Shown here: piece by piece, positions 1 through 7,902 of the stretch
Layout: every line of letters starts with the position of its first letter
Position numbering within the stretch: position 1 is the stretch's first letter
NCBI GenBank assembly: GCA_903887655.1
Contig: CAISQQ010000148.1
Span: forward strand, 1-37,988
Direction of reading: 5' to 3'
Origin: an uncultured Burkholderiales bacterium
Lineage (GTDB): Bacteria > Pseudomonadota > Gammaproteobacteria > Burkholderiales > Burkholderiaceae_C
DNA length: 37,988 nucleotides
The notes under the pieces: model-generated
The model's input: the letters and a program-made list of their open reading frames with translations, nothing else
Told to the model about the DNA's origin: nothing
Databases searched by the model: none
Translations under genes and position numbers: made by a program

Positions 1-270
1 CCGCCCCACGATGGCCACCAGCCCACAGTGCTGAAGGGCGGGATCCATCTTGGTGGGCTCACCACTCGCTGCGCTCGTGCCCGCATTGGCCAACTCGGCC
101 AGCATGCGGTCCACATCGGCCAAAGGCGAGGCGGCAAGCGCCTCAGGGGCCTGGGTGGAGGCGCTGGGCTTGGCGACTTTGCTCGACTGGGTGGACTTCG
201 GTCTTGGGGTCTTGGCCTTGGTTGCTTTTACAAGCGCTGGTGGCGGGTCGTCATGGGCAGAAGTGGTCAT
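1..270 (-). CDS. era: GTPase Era, N-terminal part only (gene runs off the left edge)
   Basis: Only the first 90 codons are in the window. The last visible residues (CGLVAIVGR) are the strand leading into the P-loop of Era, the GTPase that binds 16S rRNA and helps mature the 30S subunit. Era usually starts about ten residues before this point. Here an Ala/Lys/Pro/Ser-rich, low-complexity stretch of roughly 75 residues precedes it if translation starts at the ATG at 270. That ATG overlaps the rnc stop codon (ATGA, 267-270), which argues for translational coupling and for this start. An alternative in-frame ATG at 48 would give a normal-length N-terminus but leave about 220 bases of open, unexplained frame after rnc. 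The rnc-era order is the classic one. Identity is fairly sure from context plus the visible motif; the start is uncertain. Confidence 0.82.
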   Translation of the reverse strand, partial: MTTSAHDDPPPALVKATKAKTPRPKSTQSSKVAKPSASTQAPEALAASPLADVDRMLAELANAGTSAASGEPTKMDPALQHCGLVAIVGR

Positions 271-965
271 GGTTTCATTTCTTGAATAGCGGTCAGCATG
301 GCCTGTGCAGCCACTTGTTCGGCCGCCCGGCGCGAGCCCCCAATGCCGCGCTCAATCAACGACAACTCAGGCACCTCACACTCGACATCAAAGGTTTGTT
401 GGTGCGCAGCACCCAGGGTGCCCACCACGCGGTAGATGGGCAGCTTGAAGCGCTTGGCTTGGAGCCACTCTTGGAGTTCGGTTTTAGGGTCTTTGGAGGC
501 GGCTTGCATGCCGGGGTTGATTTCAATGGGCTCAAAGAGTCGAAACACCAAGGCTTCTGCGGCCTCATAACCAGCGTCCAAAAACACCGCACCAATCAAG
601 GCCTCCAAGGCATCGGCCAAAATCGAGGGTCTTTTTTGTCCGCCCGATTTCATCTCCCCCTCGCCCAAGCGAATGAGGGTCGAGAGTTGCAACTCCAAGG
701 CCAAACGAAACAAGGTGTCTTGCTTGACCAAATTGGCCCGCACACGCGAGAGATCGCCTTCGGGCAAGTTGGGCAGCGCCACGTAAAGCATGCGAGACAC
801 CGCCAAGTTCAAGACGGTGTCGCCCAAAAATTCCAGCCTCTCGTTGTGCTCGGCACCAAAACTGCGGTGCGTGAGCGCCAACTCCAACAATGCGAGGTTC
901 ACAAAACTCACCTTCAAGCGCTCGAGCAAGGCCAGGGTCTCGGGGCTGGGGGTGGAGCGTTTCAT
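267..965 (-). CDS. rnc: Ribonuclease III
   Basis: Double-strand-specific endoribonuclease that processes rRNA precursors and some mRNAs. The predicted 232-residue protein has the RNase III signature NERLEFLGD at residues 41-49, with E45 and D49 as metal ligands, and the second acidic region (LADALEALIGAVFLDAG) near residues 105-120. A C-terminal double-stranded-RNA-binding domain follows (from about DPKTELQEWL to the end). Length matches the family (about 225-230). I chose the ATG at 965, four bases after the lepB stop; a TTG at 1004 would extend the protein by 13 residues into lepB and is less likely. The gene lies between lepB and era, and its stop codon overlaps the era start. No strong Shine-Dalgarno is visible, so translation may be coupled to lepB. 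Confidence 0.95.
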   Translation of the reverse strand: MKRSTPSPETLALLERLKVSFVNLALLELALTHRSFGAEHNERLEFLGDTVLNLAVSRMLYVALPNLPEGDLSRVRANLVKQDTLFRLALELQLSTLIRLGEGEMKSGGQKRPSILADALEALIGAVFLDAGYEAAEALVFRLFEPIEINPGMQAASKDPKTELQEWLQAKRFKLPIYRVVGTLGAAHQQTFDVECEVPELSLIERGIGGSRRAAEQVAAQAMLTAIQEMKP

Positions 966-969
966 GGGC

Positions 970-1965
970 TCAATCGAAGGCGCCAATGCGCTTGAGGTTG
1001 CCAAAATTCATCCAGACAAAAAACGCCCGGCCCACCACGTTGCTGTCGGGCACGAAGCCCCAATAGCGTGAATCCAAAGAGTTGTCACGGTTGTCACCCA
1101 TCATGAAGTAGTGACCGGCAGGAACCTTGCACACCACCCCATCGACACTGTACTGACAGTTGTCTTTGAACGCATAGTTGTCCGCTCCTGAGACAAAGGC
1201 CGGACGGTCGGGCTCATTCAAGAGCCGGTGGGTCACACGCGGCGCCTGACCATCGGTGGGATTGGCCTTGGGGAGGACCTCTTCATACTGCTTGATGTAG
1301 CGCAAAGACTCCTCTTCAAAGAAGTCAGGCACCGCCGTTTTGCTGATCTCGACCCCATTGATCTTCAACTCTTTGTTGAGATAGGAGACGGTGTCGCCGG
1401 GCAAGCCCACCACGCGTTTGATGTAGTCCAGGCTTGGGTTCGGTGGGTAACGAAACACCATCACATCACCGCGCTGAACGGGCGAACCCTCGGTGATCTT
1501 GGTATTGAGCACCGGCAAGCGAATGCCGTAATGGAATTTATTGACCAAAATCAAGTCGCCCACCCACAGGGTTGGGATCATGGAGCCAGATGGAATTTTA
1601 AAAGGCTCAAAAAGAAAGGAGCGCAGTACAAACACCACCAAAATCACAGGAAAGAGACCTGCGGTCCAATCGAGCCACCAAGGCTGGCGCAGCACCTCTT
1701 CGCGCGCTTGCAAAAGGTCCACACTGGAAGGGGTCAAACCCATTTTTTCAAGCTCTTGTTGGCGCGCGATCTCACGCGTCTCAATGGCCTGTGCCGCTTT
1801 TTGGCGTTGGGGTAAAAATAAGGCCTTCTCGAGCACCCAGTAAACACCGCTCACCGAGGTGGCCAAAAACAGCAGCAGTGCAAAGTTGCCCTCGAGTGCG
1901 CCCAAATACCAAGCCCCAATGTAAGCGGAGAAAGCGGCCAAAATGATGGCAGTGATGATTTGCAC
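970..1965 (-). CDS. lepB: Signal peptidase I
   Basis: Inner-membrane serine protease (family S26) that removes signal peptides from exported proteins, with its active site in the periplasm. The 331-residue protein has N-terminal hydrophobic segments (about residues 3-45) and another at about 102-118, just before the catalytic box. The nucleophile is S128 in PSGSMIPT and the general base is K183 in DYIKRVVGLPGD. The C-terminal box GDNRDNSLDSRYWG is also present. Length is close to the E. coli enzyme (324). The start is a GTG at 1965, one base after the lepA stop, and a GGAGG Shine-Dalgarno lies inside the last lepA codons. That supports lepA-lepB co-transcription and coupling. Substrates encoded nearby include MucD and the porin. 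Confidence 0.97.
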   Translation of the reverse strand: MQIITAIILAAFSAYIGAWYLGALEGNFALLLFLATSVSGVYWVLEKALFLPQRQKAAQAIETREIARQQELEKMGLTPSSVDLLQAREEVLRQPWWLDWTAGLFPVILVVFVLRSFLFEPFKIPSGSMIPTLWVGDLILVNKFHYGIRLPVLNTKITEGSPVQRGDVMVFRYPPNPSLDYIKRVVGLPGDTVSYLNKELKINGVEISKTAVPDFFEEESLRYIKQYEEVLPKANPTDGQAPRVTHRLLNEPDRPAFVSGADNYAFKDNCQYSVDGVVCKVPAGHYFMMGDNRDNSLDSRYWGFVPDSNVVGRAFFVWMNFGNLKRIGAFD

Positions 1966-1966
1966 G

Positions 1967-3778
1967 TCAATCCTCCACTTGCAAGATGGCCAGAAAAGCT
2001 TCTTGAGGCACTTCGACCGAACCGATTTGTTTCATGCGTTTTTTCCCTGCTTTTTGTTTCTCGAGGAGTTTTTTCTTTCGGGTGATGTCGCCACCGTAGC
2101 ACTTGGCGATCACGTTTTTACGCAAGGCTTTGATGCTTTCTCGAGCGATGATGTTAGCACCAATGGCCGCTTGGATGGCCACGTCAAACATTTGTCGAGA
2201 GATGATTTCGCGCATCTTGGCCGCCACGGCACGTCCGCGGTACTGTGACTGCGAGCGGTGCACGATGATCGACAGGGCATCGACTTTTTCCCCGTTGAGC
2301 AAGATATCGACCTTGACCACATCCGAGGCGCGGTACTCCTTGAAGTCATAGTCCATCGAGGCATAGCCGCGAGAGACCGATTTCAATTTATCAAAGAAGT
2401 CGAGCACAATCTCACCCAGGGGCATCTCGTAGGTGAGCATAACTTGGCGGCCATGGTAGGCCATGTTCAATTGGACACCGCGCTTTTGATTGGCGAGAGT
2501 CATCACCGCGCCGACGTACTCTTGCGGCATGTACAGGTGAACGGTGACGATGGGTTCCCGAATCTCTTCAATCTTGCCTTGATCGGGCATCTTGGAGGGG
2601 TTCTCCACCATGATGAGCTCACCATCGGCTTTGAGCACTTGATAGACGACACTGGGGGCGGTCGTGATCAAGTCTTGATCAAACTCGCGCTCGAGGCGCT
2701 CTTGCACGATTTCCATGTGCAGCAGCCCCAAAAAGCCACAGCGAAATCCAAAGCCCAAGGCCTGGGAGACTTCGGGCTCGTAGTGCAAGGACGAATCGTT
2801 GAGTTTTAACTTCTCCAAACTGTCCCTGAGGGAGTCGTACTGGTTGGCCTCGGTGGGGTAAAGACCGGCAAACACCTGAGGCTGTATTTCTTTAAAGCCC
2901 GGCAAGGCCTGGGTGGCCGTGGCCAAATGGCCACCACTGCCCGTTTTGATTTTGGTGATGGTGTCCCCCACCTTGGCCACTTGGAGCTCCTTGATGCCGG
3001 CAATGATGTAGCCCACCTCACCGGCTTTGAGGCTGTCGCGAGGCACATTGGTGGGCGTAAACACACCCAAATTGTCGGCCAAGTAGCTCGCTTGGGTGGC
3101 CATCATTTGAATGCGCTCACCGCGGGCAATGAAGCCGTCGACCACGCGCACGAGCATCACGACACCCACATAGTTGTCAAACCAGCTGTCAATGATCATG
3201 GCGCGAAGCGCCGCCTCGGGGTCACCCTTGGGTTGGGGCACGTGCGCGACGATGGCTTCCAAAATTTCATCGATCCCCATGCCCGTCTTGGCCGAACAGG
3301 GGATGGCGCTCGAGGCGTCAATGCCAATCACGTCTTCAATTTCAGCAATGGCGTTGTCAGGATCGGCCTGGGGCAAGTCCATCTTATTGAGAACGGGCAA
3401 CACCTCAACCCCCAAGTCGAGTGCGGTGTAACAGTTGGCCACGGTTTGTGCTTCCACACCTTGGCTCGCATCGACCACCAAGAGCGCGCCCTCACAAGCC
3501 GACAACGAGCGCGAGACCTCGTACGAGAAGTCCACATGGCCGGGTGTATCGATCAAATTGAGGTTGTAAACGATGCCATCGAGTGCTTTGTAATACAAGC
3601 AAGCGGTCTGCGCTTTGATGGTTATCCCACGCTCTTTTTCAATGTCCATGGAGTCGAGCACTTGCGCTTGCATCTCGCGCGCTTGCAAGCCACCACAACG
3701 CTGAATCAAGCGATCGGCCAAGGTCGACTTGCCATGATCGATGTGCGCAATGATTGAAAAATTTCTGATGTTATTCAT
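1967..3778 (-). CDS. lepA: Elongation factor 4 (translation GTPase LepA)
   Basis: Ribosome-associated GTPase implicated in back-translocation or initiation and in 30S biogenesis. The 603-residue protein starts [19 protein letters not shown], which contains the G1 P-loop. The G3 motif DTPGHVDF and G4 motif NKMDLP follow, and the C-terminal LepA-specific domain ends in the expected basic region ([16 protein letters not shown]). E. coli LepA has 599 residues. I used the ATG at 3778; a TTG three bases upstream would add one residue. The stretch just before this ATG is pyrimidine-rich (CCCTCCC) on the coding strand, so there is no normal Shine-Dalgarno. The gene is preceded, only 44 bases upstream, by a strong terminator-like hairpin, and followed immediately by lepB. 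Confidence 0.97.
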   Translation of the reverse strand: MNNIRNFSIIAHIDHGKSTLADRLIQRCGGLQAREMQAQVLDSMDIEKERGITIKAQTACLYYKALDGIVYNLNLIDTPGHVDFSYEVSRSLSACEGALLVVDASQGVEAQTVANCYTALDLGVEVLPVLNKMDLPQADPDNAIAEIEDVIGIDASSAIPCSAKTGMGIDEILEAIVAHVPQPKGDPEAALRAMIIDSWFDNYVGVVMLVRVVDGFIARGERIQMMATQASYLADNLGVFTPTNVPRDSLKAGEVGYIIAGIKELQVAKVGDTITKIKTGSGGHLATATQALPGFKEIQPQVFAGLYPTEANQYDSLRDSLEKLKLNDSSLHYEPEVSQALGFGFRCGFLGLLHMEIVQERLEREFDQDLITTAPSVVYQVLKADGELIMVENPSKMPDQGKIEEIREPIVTVHLYMPQEYVGAVMTLANQKRGVQLNMAYHGRQVMLTYEMPLGEIVLDFFDKLKSVSRGYASMDYDFKEYRASDVVKVDILLNGEKVDALSIIVHRSQSQYRGRAVAAKMREIISRQMFDVAIQAAIGANIIARESIKALRKNVIAKCYGGDITRKKKLLEKQKAGKKRMKQIGSVEVPQEAFLAILQVED

Positions 3779-3821
3779 CAAGGGAGGGACTTAAGTGATT
3801 GAAATTAAACGCTCAAGGCAT

Positions 3822-3851
3822 AAAAAAGGGCGCGTCAGTGTTGACGCGCCC
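3822..3851 (-). terminator. Rho-independent terminator or attenuator upstream of lepA
   Basis: The arms GGGCGCGTCA (3828-3837) and TGACGCGCCC (3842-3851) form a perfect 10-bp GC-rich stem with a 4-base loop. On the minus strand the stem is followed directly by six T residues (3827-3822). The plus strand has no T run after it, so it should act on minus-strand transcripts coming towards lepA. It lies only 44 bases before the lepA ATG, far downstream of mucD, which is why attenuation or a small transcript should be considered rather than a simple end of the mucD mRNA. Confidence 0.8.
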
Positions 3852-3887
3852 TGAACCAACGATCTTTTGGCAACTGCGAAAGTTGGA
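3822..3887 (-). ncRNA. Possible short RNA or attenuated lepA leader (about 65 nt)
   Basis: A TACAAT hexamer (3899-3894 on the minus strand) could start a transcript near 3887 that ends at the terminator at 3822. The predicted RNA has a small hairpin (CAACT, loop TTCGC, AGTTG). An upstream CCAAC could instead pair with a later GTTGG, so two mutually exclusive folds are possible. This is an inference from motifs; the -35 region is weak and no known RNA family was recognised. Confidence 0.3.
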
Positions 3888-3893
3888 ATCTTC

Positions 3894-3899
3894 ATTGTA
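3894..3899 (-). promoter_or_regulatory. Candidate -10 element (TACAAT) upstream of lepA
   Basis: TACAAT on the minus strand matches the sigma-70 -10 consensus at five of six positions. A poor -35 (TGTGCA) lies 16 bases upstream. It would drive the short leader described above and, by read-through, lepA. Confidence 0.35.
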
Positions 3900-3969
3900 G
3901 GCAAAATTGCCCACTTGCACAGAGCCCGTTGGGCCAGTAAGGGTTCGTTGCCGGACTGCAACACAGATG

Positions 3970-4048
3970 TTATACACAGCTTGTACACAAAAAGACCAGC
4001 CACTTCAGAGAACAAGTTGTGGGTGAGCTGTGGAGTAATTGTGGAGAC
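3970..4048. other. Cluster of DnaA-box-like 9-mers
   Basis: Against the consensus TTATNCACA, TTATACACA at 3970-3978 is a perfect match and TTGTACACA at 3981-3989 has one mismatch. Three reverse-strand copies with two mismatches each lie at 4018-4026, 4029-4037 and 4040-4048. AT-rich DNA follows (about 4130-4230). Five related 9-mers in 79 bases is suggestive, but only one is a full match. Genes on both sides run in the same direction, which is not typical of an origin. Confidence 0.3.
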
Positions 4049-4237
4049 TCGCTGATATGGACCATAAGTGACAAATTGGGGGCAAAAATAGGGTGAAACA
4101 AAGGCAACTTGGCGGGGATTCTAACTTATACAGTAGTAAAAAACCATTCTTTTTAAATCATCCTCCACCCAGAGGAGATCTGCGGGGGGCTTCAAAAATA
4201 AAAAAATATTTCTTGGGGTTGTGTGTTTTAAGTGGAT

Positions 4238-4270
4238 TTGACCCCATATCCGACTTCAGTATGGGGTCAA
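4238..4270. repeat. Perfect 11-bp inverted repeat downstream of mucD
   Basis: TTGACCCCATA (4238-4248) and TATGGGGTCAA (4260-4270) are exact reverse complements separated by 11 bases. It lies about 70 bases beyond the mucD stop, with no T run directly after it on either strand, so it is not a canonical terminator. It may stabilise the mucD 3' end, bind a protein, or be a dispersed repeat. Confidence 0.6.
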
Positions 4271-4303
4271 TTGACCTGTCCGCTTGGGGGAGTGCTCACG
4301 CTC

Positions 4304-4330
4304 GCTGGCGCGGGCTCTGAGCGCCCCAGC
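4304..4330 (-). terminator. Imperfect hairpin just after mucD, possible terminator
   Basis: On the minus strand GCTGG-GG-CGC pairs with GCGCCAGC across a two-base bulge, starting 11 bases after the mucD stop. There is no T run, so if it ends transcription it probably acts with Rho or with the next inverted repeat. Confidence 0.25.
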
Positions 4331-4341
4331 AGCGTGGCGGC

Positions 4342-5943
4342 TTATTTGGTGGTCGGGCGAATGATGGCAAATTGGGCCCAAGCGCCTCGCCGAAACAAAA
4401 TATTGGTCGGTCGGGTCTTGTCCAGGCGCGACAAAATCGCTTCAAAGCCCTTGACCGAGGTGACATCGGTATTGGCCAGCGCCGTGATGATGTCGCCTTC
4501 ACGAAGACCGGCCTGGGCAGCCGCATCAACGGCTTGCTCGACGCGAACCCCAGCGCTCACTTTGAACTCCTTTTTTTGCTCCTCGCTCAAGTCACTCAAG
4601 GTGAGACCCAAGCTGGCGAGCGCATTGCCCGCAGCAGGCTTGTCTTTGCTGGCCTTGGCGAGCACGGGGGTGTCGGGCTCAAACTCACCGACGGTGACGG
4701 CGACCTCCTTGTTCGCGCCTCGCCGCCAAACCGACAGGAGTGCTTTGGTCCCAGGCTTGATGCTGCCCACCAAGCGCGGCAAATCAATCGAGCGCTCGAT
4801 GACTTTGCCATCCAACTTCAACACCACATCACCGGGCTCGAGACCCGCTTTCTCGGCGGGAGAGCCCGTCTCCACACTGCGCACCAAAGCACCTTGGGCT
4901 TTGCCCAGGCCGAGTGACTCGGCGAGATCTTTGCTCACTTGCTCAATTTGAATGCCAAGCTTGCCGCGTTGCACGCGCCCCAGGGTGCGCAATTGATCAG
5001 ACACCCGGATGGCCTCATCAATGGGAATGGCAAATGAAATCCCCATGAAACCACCCGAGCGTGAGTAAATCTGGCTGTTGATGCCCACCACCTCGCCGCG
5101 CATGTTGAGCAGCGGCCCACCGGAGTTGCCAGGGTTGATGGCCACATCGGTTTGAATGAAGGACAAATAGTCGCCGGTGTCGCGTTTTTTGGCGCTCACG
5201 ATGCCAGCCGTCACGGTGTTTTCTAGACCGAAAGGTGAACCAATGGCCATCACCCACTCACCGACTTTGAGGCGAGAGACATCGCCGATTTTGACCGCTG
5301 GCAAACCACTCGCCTCCACCTTGAGCAAAGCCACGTCCGTTCTCTTGTCCACGCCAATGATCTTGGCCTTGAACTCGCGCTTATCCGTCAAGGTCACCAA
5401 CACTTGATCGGCACCCTCCACCACGTGCGCATTGGTCATGATCAAGCCGTCAGCACTCAAAATAAATCCTGAACCCACCCCTTTGGTGAGCTCTTCCTCA
5501 GAGGGCTGGGCGGGAGGCGCATTGGGGGACTTGCGAGGTTGCCTGGGCGCATTGGGGCCCGCACCCGGCGCATTGGGAAACGGCACACCAAAAAAGCGCC
5601 GAAACAACTCCTGCATGTCTTGGTCTTCGGGCGAGTCCTGCCCATTGCCGCGGACACTGACTTTTTCCAACGTTTTGATATTGACCACCGAGGGTCCCAC
5701 GAGTTCGACCAAATCGGTGAAATCGGGCAGCGTGCGCACCCCACTGATGTTGCTGGGCACATTGGCCGGGGCAGGTGCAGGTGCAGGCACGGCGGCGCCT
5801 GCCGCAGCGCTGGTCCCTGGCGCGCTGGCCATTGGGGTCGCGGCCCAACTCAGCCCAGGACTCACAACCATCGCCCACACTGTGGCGAGGGCCATGAAAC
5901 GCTTGGGAATGCTCAAGGAATTGAACTGGAGGACACTGTGCAT
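4342..5943 (-). CDS. mucD: Periplasmic serine endoprotease of the DegP/MucD type
   Basis: HtrA-family protease for quality control of misfolded envelope proteins. The 533-residue protein starts with a signal peptide (about 1-34, ending SWA). An Ala/Pro-rich linker (about 38-63) follows, then a trypsin-like domain with the triad H173 (TNAHVV), D203 (RTDVALLKV) and S274 (NPGNSGGPL), and two PDZ domains in the C-terminal half. A second Pro/Asn-rich insertion (about 122-148) falls before the catalytic His, where related proteins carry a variable loop. The ATG at 5943 has a CGGAG Shine-Dalgarno about 6 bases upstream. MucD is normally the last gene of the rpoE-rseA-rseB-mucD cluster upstream of lepA. 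Here the first three are missing and fabF is the upstream neighbour. The choice among the symbols degP, degQ and mucD rests on this context. Confidence 0.93.
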   Translation of the reverse strand: MHSVLQFNSLSIPKRFMALATVWAMVVSPGLSWAATPMASAPGTSAAAGAAVPAPAPAPANVPSNISGVRTLPDFTDLVELVGPSVVNIKTLEKVSVRGNGQDSPEDQDMQELFRRFFGVPFPNAPGAGPNAPRQPRKSPNAPPAQPSEEELTKGVGSGFILSADGLIMTNAHVVEGADQVLVTLTDKREFKAKIIGVDKRTDVALLKVEASGLPAVKIGDVSRLKVGEWVMAIGSPFGLENTVTAGIVSAKKRDTGDYLSFIQTDVAINPGNSGGPLLNMRGEVVGINSQIYSRSGGFMGISFAIPIDEAIRVSDQLRTLGRVQRGKLGIQIEQVSKDLAESLGLGKAQGALVRSVETGSPAEKAGLEPGDVVLKLDGKVIERSIDLPRLVGSIKPGTKALLSVWRRGANKEVAVTVGEFEPDTPVLAKASKDKPAAGNALASLGLTLSDLSEEQKKEFKVSAGVRVEQAVDAAAQAGLREGDIITALANTDVTSVKGFEAILSRLDKTRPTNILFRRGAWAQFAIIRPTTK

Positions 5944-6284
5944 GGATAAACTCCGAAAAAAATAGGGCGATCAGATCATCACGGGGCACATCTCGAGCCC
6001 GGGCTCCAAGCCGCTCAAGCTGTGGGGCATAGGTGGGGGAAGAGTTCTGATTTGCAAGGGGGCTTTACTTGAGCTTGACCCGTCCCAAGCGCGCGAGCCC
6101 AGGCTTCAAAACTGCTGCCCCCCCTAGGGTGCAGCTGGCTCACGAAGTCTCAAAGGCATGGATTGACTATTTTTGCACAAGACACGGCGCGCTGTTGGGG
6201 CCATGAACATGTGGGGCGATGGGTCCTGAACTACGCCCATTGAAGCGAGCGGGTGTGTGAGCACCAACTCGCAAAACGCTCGGG
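5944..6284. other. Non-coding gap between fabF and mucD
   Basis: These 341 bases hold no convincing gene. A perfect 12-bp palindrome (GAGCCCGGGCTC) is at 5995-6006. I saw no clear fabF terminator, no sigma-E type promoter (GAACTT with a properly spaced TCTGA) and no strong sigma-70 promoter for mucD. In many Burkholderiales this is where rpoE, rseA and rseB lie. Confidence 0.7.
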
Positions 6285-7532
6285 TCAAACAAAGCGCTTA
6301 AAAATCAAGGTGCCATTGGTGCCACCGAAACCAAAATTGTTTTTCATCGCGAACTCGATGGGCATGTCGCGAGCGGTGTTGGCGCAGTAATCCAAATCAC
6401 ACTCGGGGTCAGGATTCATCAAATTGATGGTGGGTGGGCTTTTTTGATGGTGCAAAGCCAGCACCGTGAAGACGCTTTCAATGCCACCGGCACCACCGAG
6501 CAAGTGCCCGGTCATGGACTTGGTGGAGTTGACCACCAACTTGTGGGCGTGATCGCCAAAAGCGGCCTTGATCGCTTGTGTTTCATTGACGTCACCCAAG
6601 GGCGTTGATGTCCCATGGGCGTTCAAGTAATGGACTTGGTCGGCATTGATGCCGGCGTTGTTGAGCGCATGCGCCATGGCGCGCTTGGGGCCATCCATGT
6701 TGGGCGCCGTCATGTGACCCGCATCGCCACTCATCCCAAAACCAATGAGCTCGGCGTAAATTCGAGCCCCACGCTTTTTGGCGTATTCATATTCTTCCAA
6801 GACCACCGCACCGGCGCCTTCACCCAACACAAAACCATCGCGCTCTCGGTCCCAAGGGCGAGAGGCCTCTTGGGGGTGGTCGTTGCGGGTGGACAAAGCT
6901 CGCATGGCGGCAAAGCCACCCAAGCCAAGGGGTGATAGGGTGGCCTCGGCGCCACCGGCCACCATCACATCGGCGTCGCCATATTCGATGAGTCGACCGG
7001 CCATCCCAATGCTGTGCAGGCCCGTGGTGCAAGCCGTGGCCATGGCCAAGTTGGGGCCTTTAAAGCCCATTCGAATGGAGACGTGACCGGAGATCATGTT
7101 GATGATCGATGCGGGCACAAAAAAGGGTGAAATTCTGCGCGGGCCGCGGGCGGTCAACTCGGTGTGCATGGACTCGATCAGGGGCAAACCACCGATCCCT
7201 GAGCCCATGAGGCAACCAATGCGGTCGGCCTGTTCAGGGCTCAACCGATCGAGCGTGGGCAGACCTGAGTCAGCGACCGCTTGCAAAGCCGCCACAATGC
7301 CAAAATGAATGAACTCGTCCATCCCACGCGCTTCTTTGGCGCTGATGTAGGGCTCCAAGTCCAGTCCCTTGACCTCTCCGGCAAAATGGCAAGCAAAGCC
7401 AGTGGCATCGAACTTCTTGATCAGATCAATGCCACTGCGCCCAGCCAATAGATTGGACCAAGACTCTTCATACGTGTTCCCCACGGGACTGACGCATCCA
7501 AGCCCAGTCACGACAACGCGACGTCGGGTCAT
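6285..7532 (-). CDS. fabF: 3-oxoacyl-[acyl-carrier-protein] synthase II
   Basis: Condensing enzyme (KAS II) that extends acyl-ACP with malonyl-ACP in type II fatty acid synthesis. The 415-residue protein starts with the typical [16 protein letters not shown]. It has the Cys-His-His active site: C168 (ATACTTG), H306 ([11 protein letters not shown]) and H343 ([11 protein letters not shown]). The glycine-rich C-terminal FGFGGTNG motif is also present. Length is normal for FabF. The Cys-His-His set separates it from FabH (Cys-His-Asn). It follows acpP by 52 bases, the common acpP-fabF arrangement, and is the last gene of the fatty-acid cluster before the non-coding gap ahead of mucD. Confidence 0.98.
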   Translation of the reverse strand: MTRRRVVVTGLGCVSPVGNTYEESWSNLLAGRSGIDLIKKFDATGFACHFAGEVKGLDLEPYISAKEARGMDEFIHFGIVAALQAVADSGLPTLDRLSPEQADRIGCLMGSGIGGLPLIESMHTELTARGPRRISPFFVPASIINMISGHVSIRMGFKGPNLAMATACTTGLHSIGMAGRLIEYGDADVMVAGGAEATLSPLGLGGFAAMRALSTRNDHPQEASRPWDRERDGFVLGEGAGAVVLEEYEYAKKRGARIYAELIGFGMSGDAGHMTAPNMDGPKRAMAHALNNAGINADQVHYLNAHGTSTPLGDVNETQAIKAAFGDHAHKLVVNSTKSMTGHLLGGAGGIESVFTVLALHHQKSPPTINLMNPDPECDLDYCANTARDMPIEFAMKNNFGFGGTNGTLIFKRFV

Positions 7533-7584
7533 GCGGTTTTAACTTTCTCTACCAACGCTTCTTGCTCTTTCAGCGGTATTTCCA

Positions 7585-7827
<243 letters not shown>

Positions 7828-7890
7828 TTACTCAGAGGGTTGTAATGGAATCAGCAATTTTACTCGCGCTGATGGGGCGAAAATTTTCAC

Positions 7891-7896
7891 ATTGTA
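7891..7896 (-). promoter_or_regulatory. Candidate -10 element for acpP
   Basis: TACAAT on the minus strand, immediately after the fabG stop. It would give an acpP leader of about 60 bases. The -35 region overlaps the fabG end and is weak. The hexamer is part of an inverted repeat (TTGTAA, 5 A, TTACAA at 7892-7908) that spans the fabG stop codon. Confidence 0.3.
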
Positions 7897-7902
7897 AAAA
7901 AA

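Larger units (their letters stand above)
3779..4341. other. Non-coding stretch between mucD and lepA
   Basis: About 560 bases without a convincing gene. From the mucD side it holds an imperfect hairpin close to the mucD stop, an 11-bp inverted repeat, an AT-rich stretch (about 4130-4230), several sequences resembling DnaA boxes, a TACAAT hexamer and a terminator-like hairpin just before lepA. Short open frames here lack family resemblance and good ribosome binding sites. Separate entries describe each element. Confidence 0.8.

Noticed and set aside
966..1004. Longer rnc start at the TTG at 1004
   Set aside because: It would overlap lepB by 35 bases and add residues not seen in RNase III; the ATG at 965 fits the family.
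3854..4341. Chromosomal replication origin
   Set aside because: Only one full-consensus DnaA box, no dnaA, dnaN or rpmH nearby, and genes on both sides share one direction. Kept only as a cluster of DnaA-like sites.
5944..6010. Sigma-E promoter for mucD
   Set aside because: A TCTGA is present on the minus strand near 5970, but no GAACTT-like -35 occurs at the required spacing.
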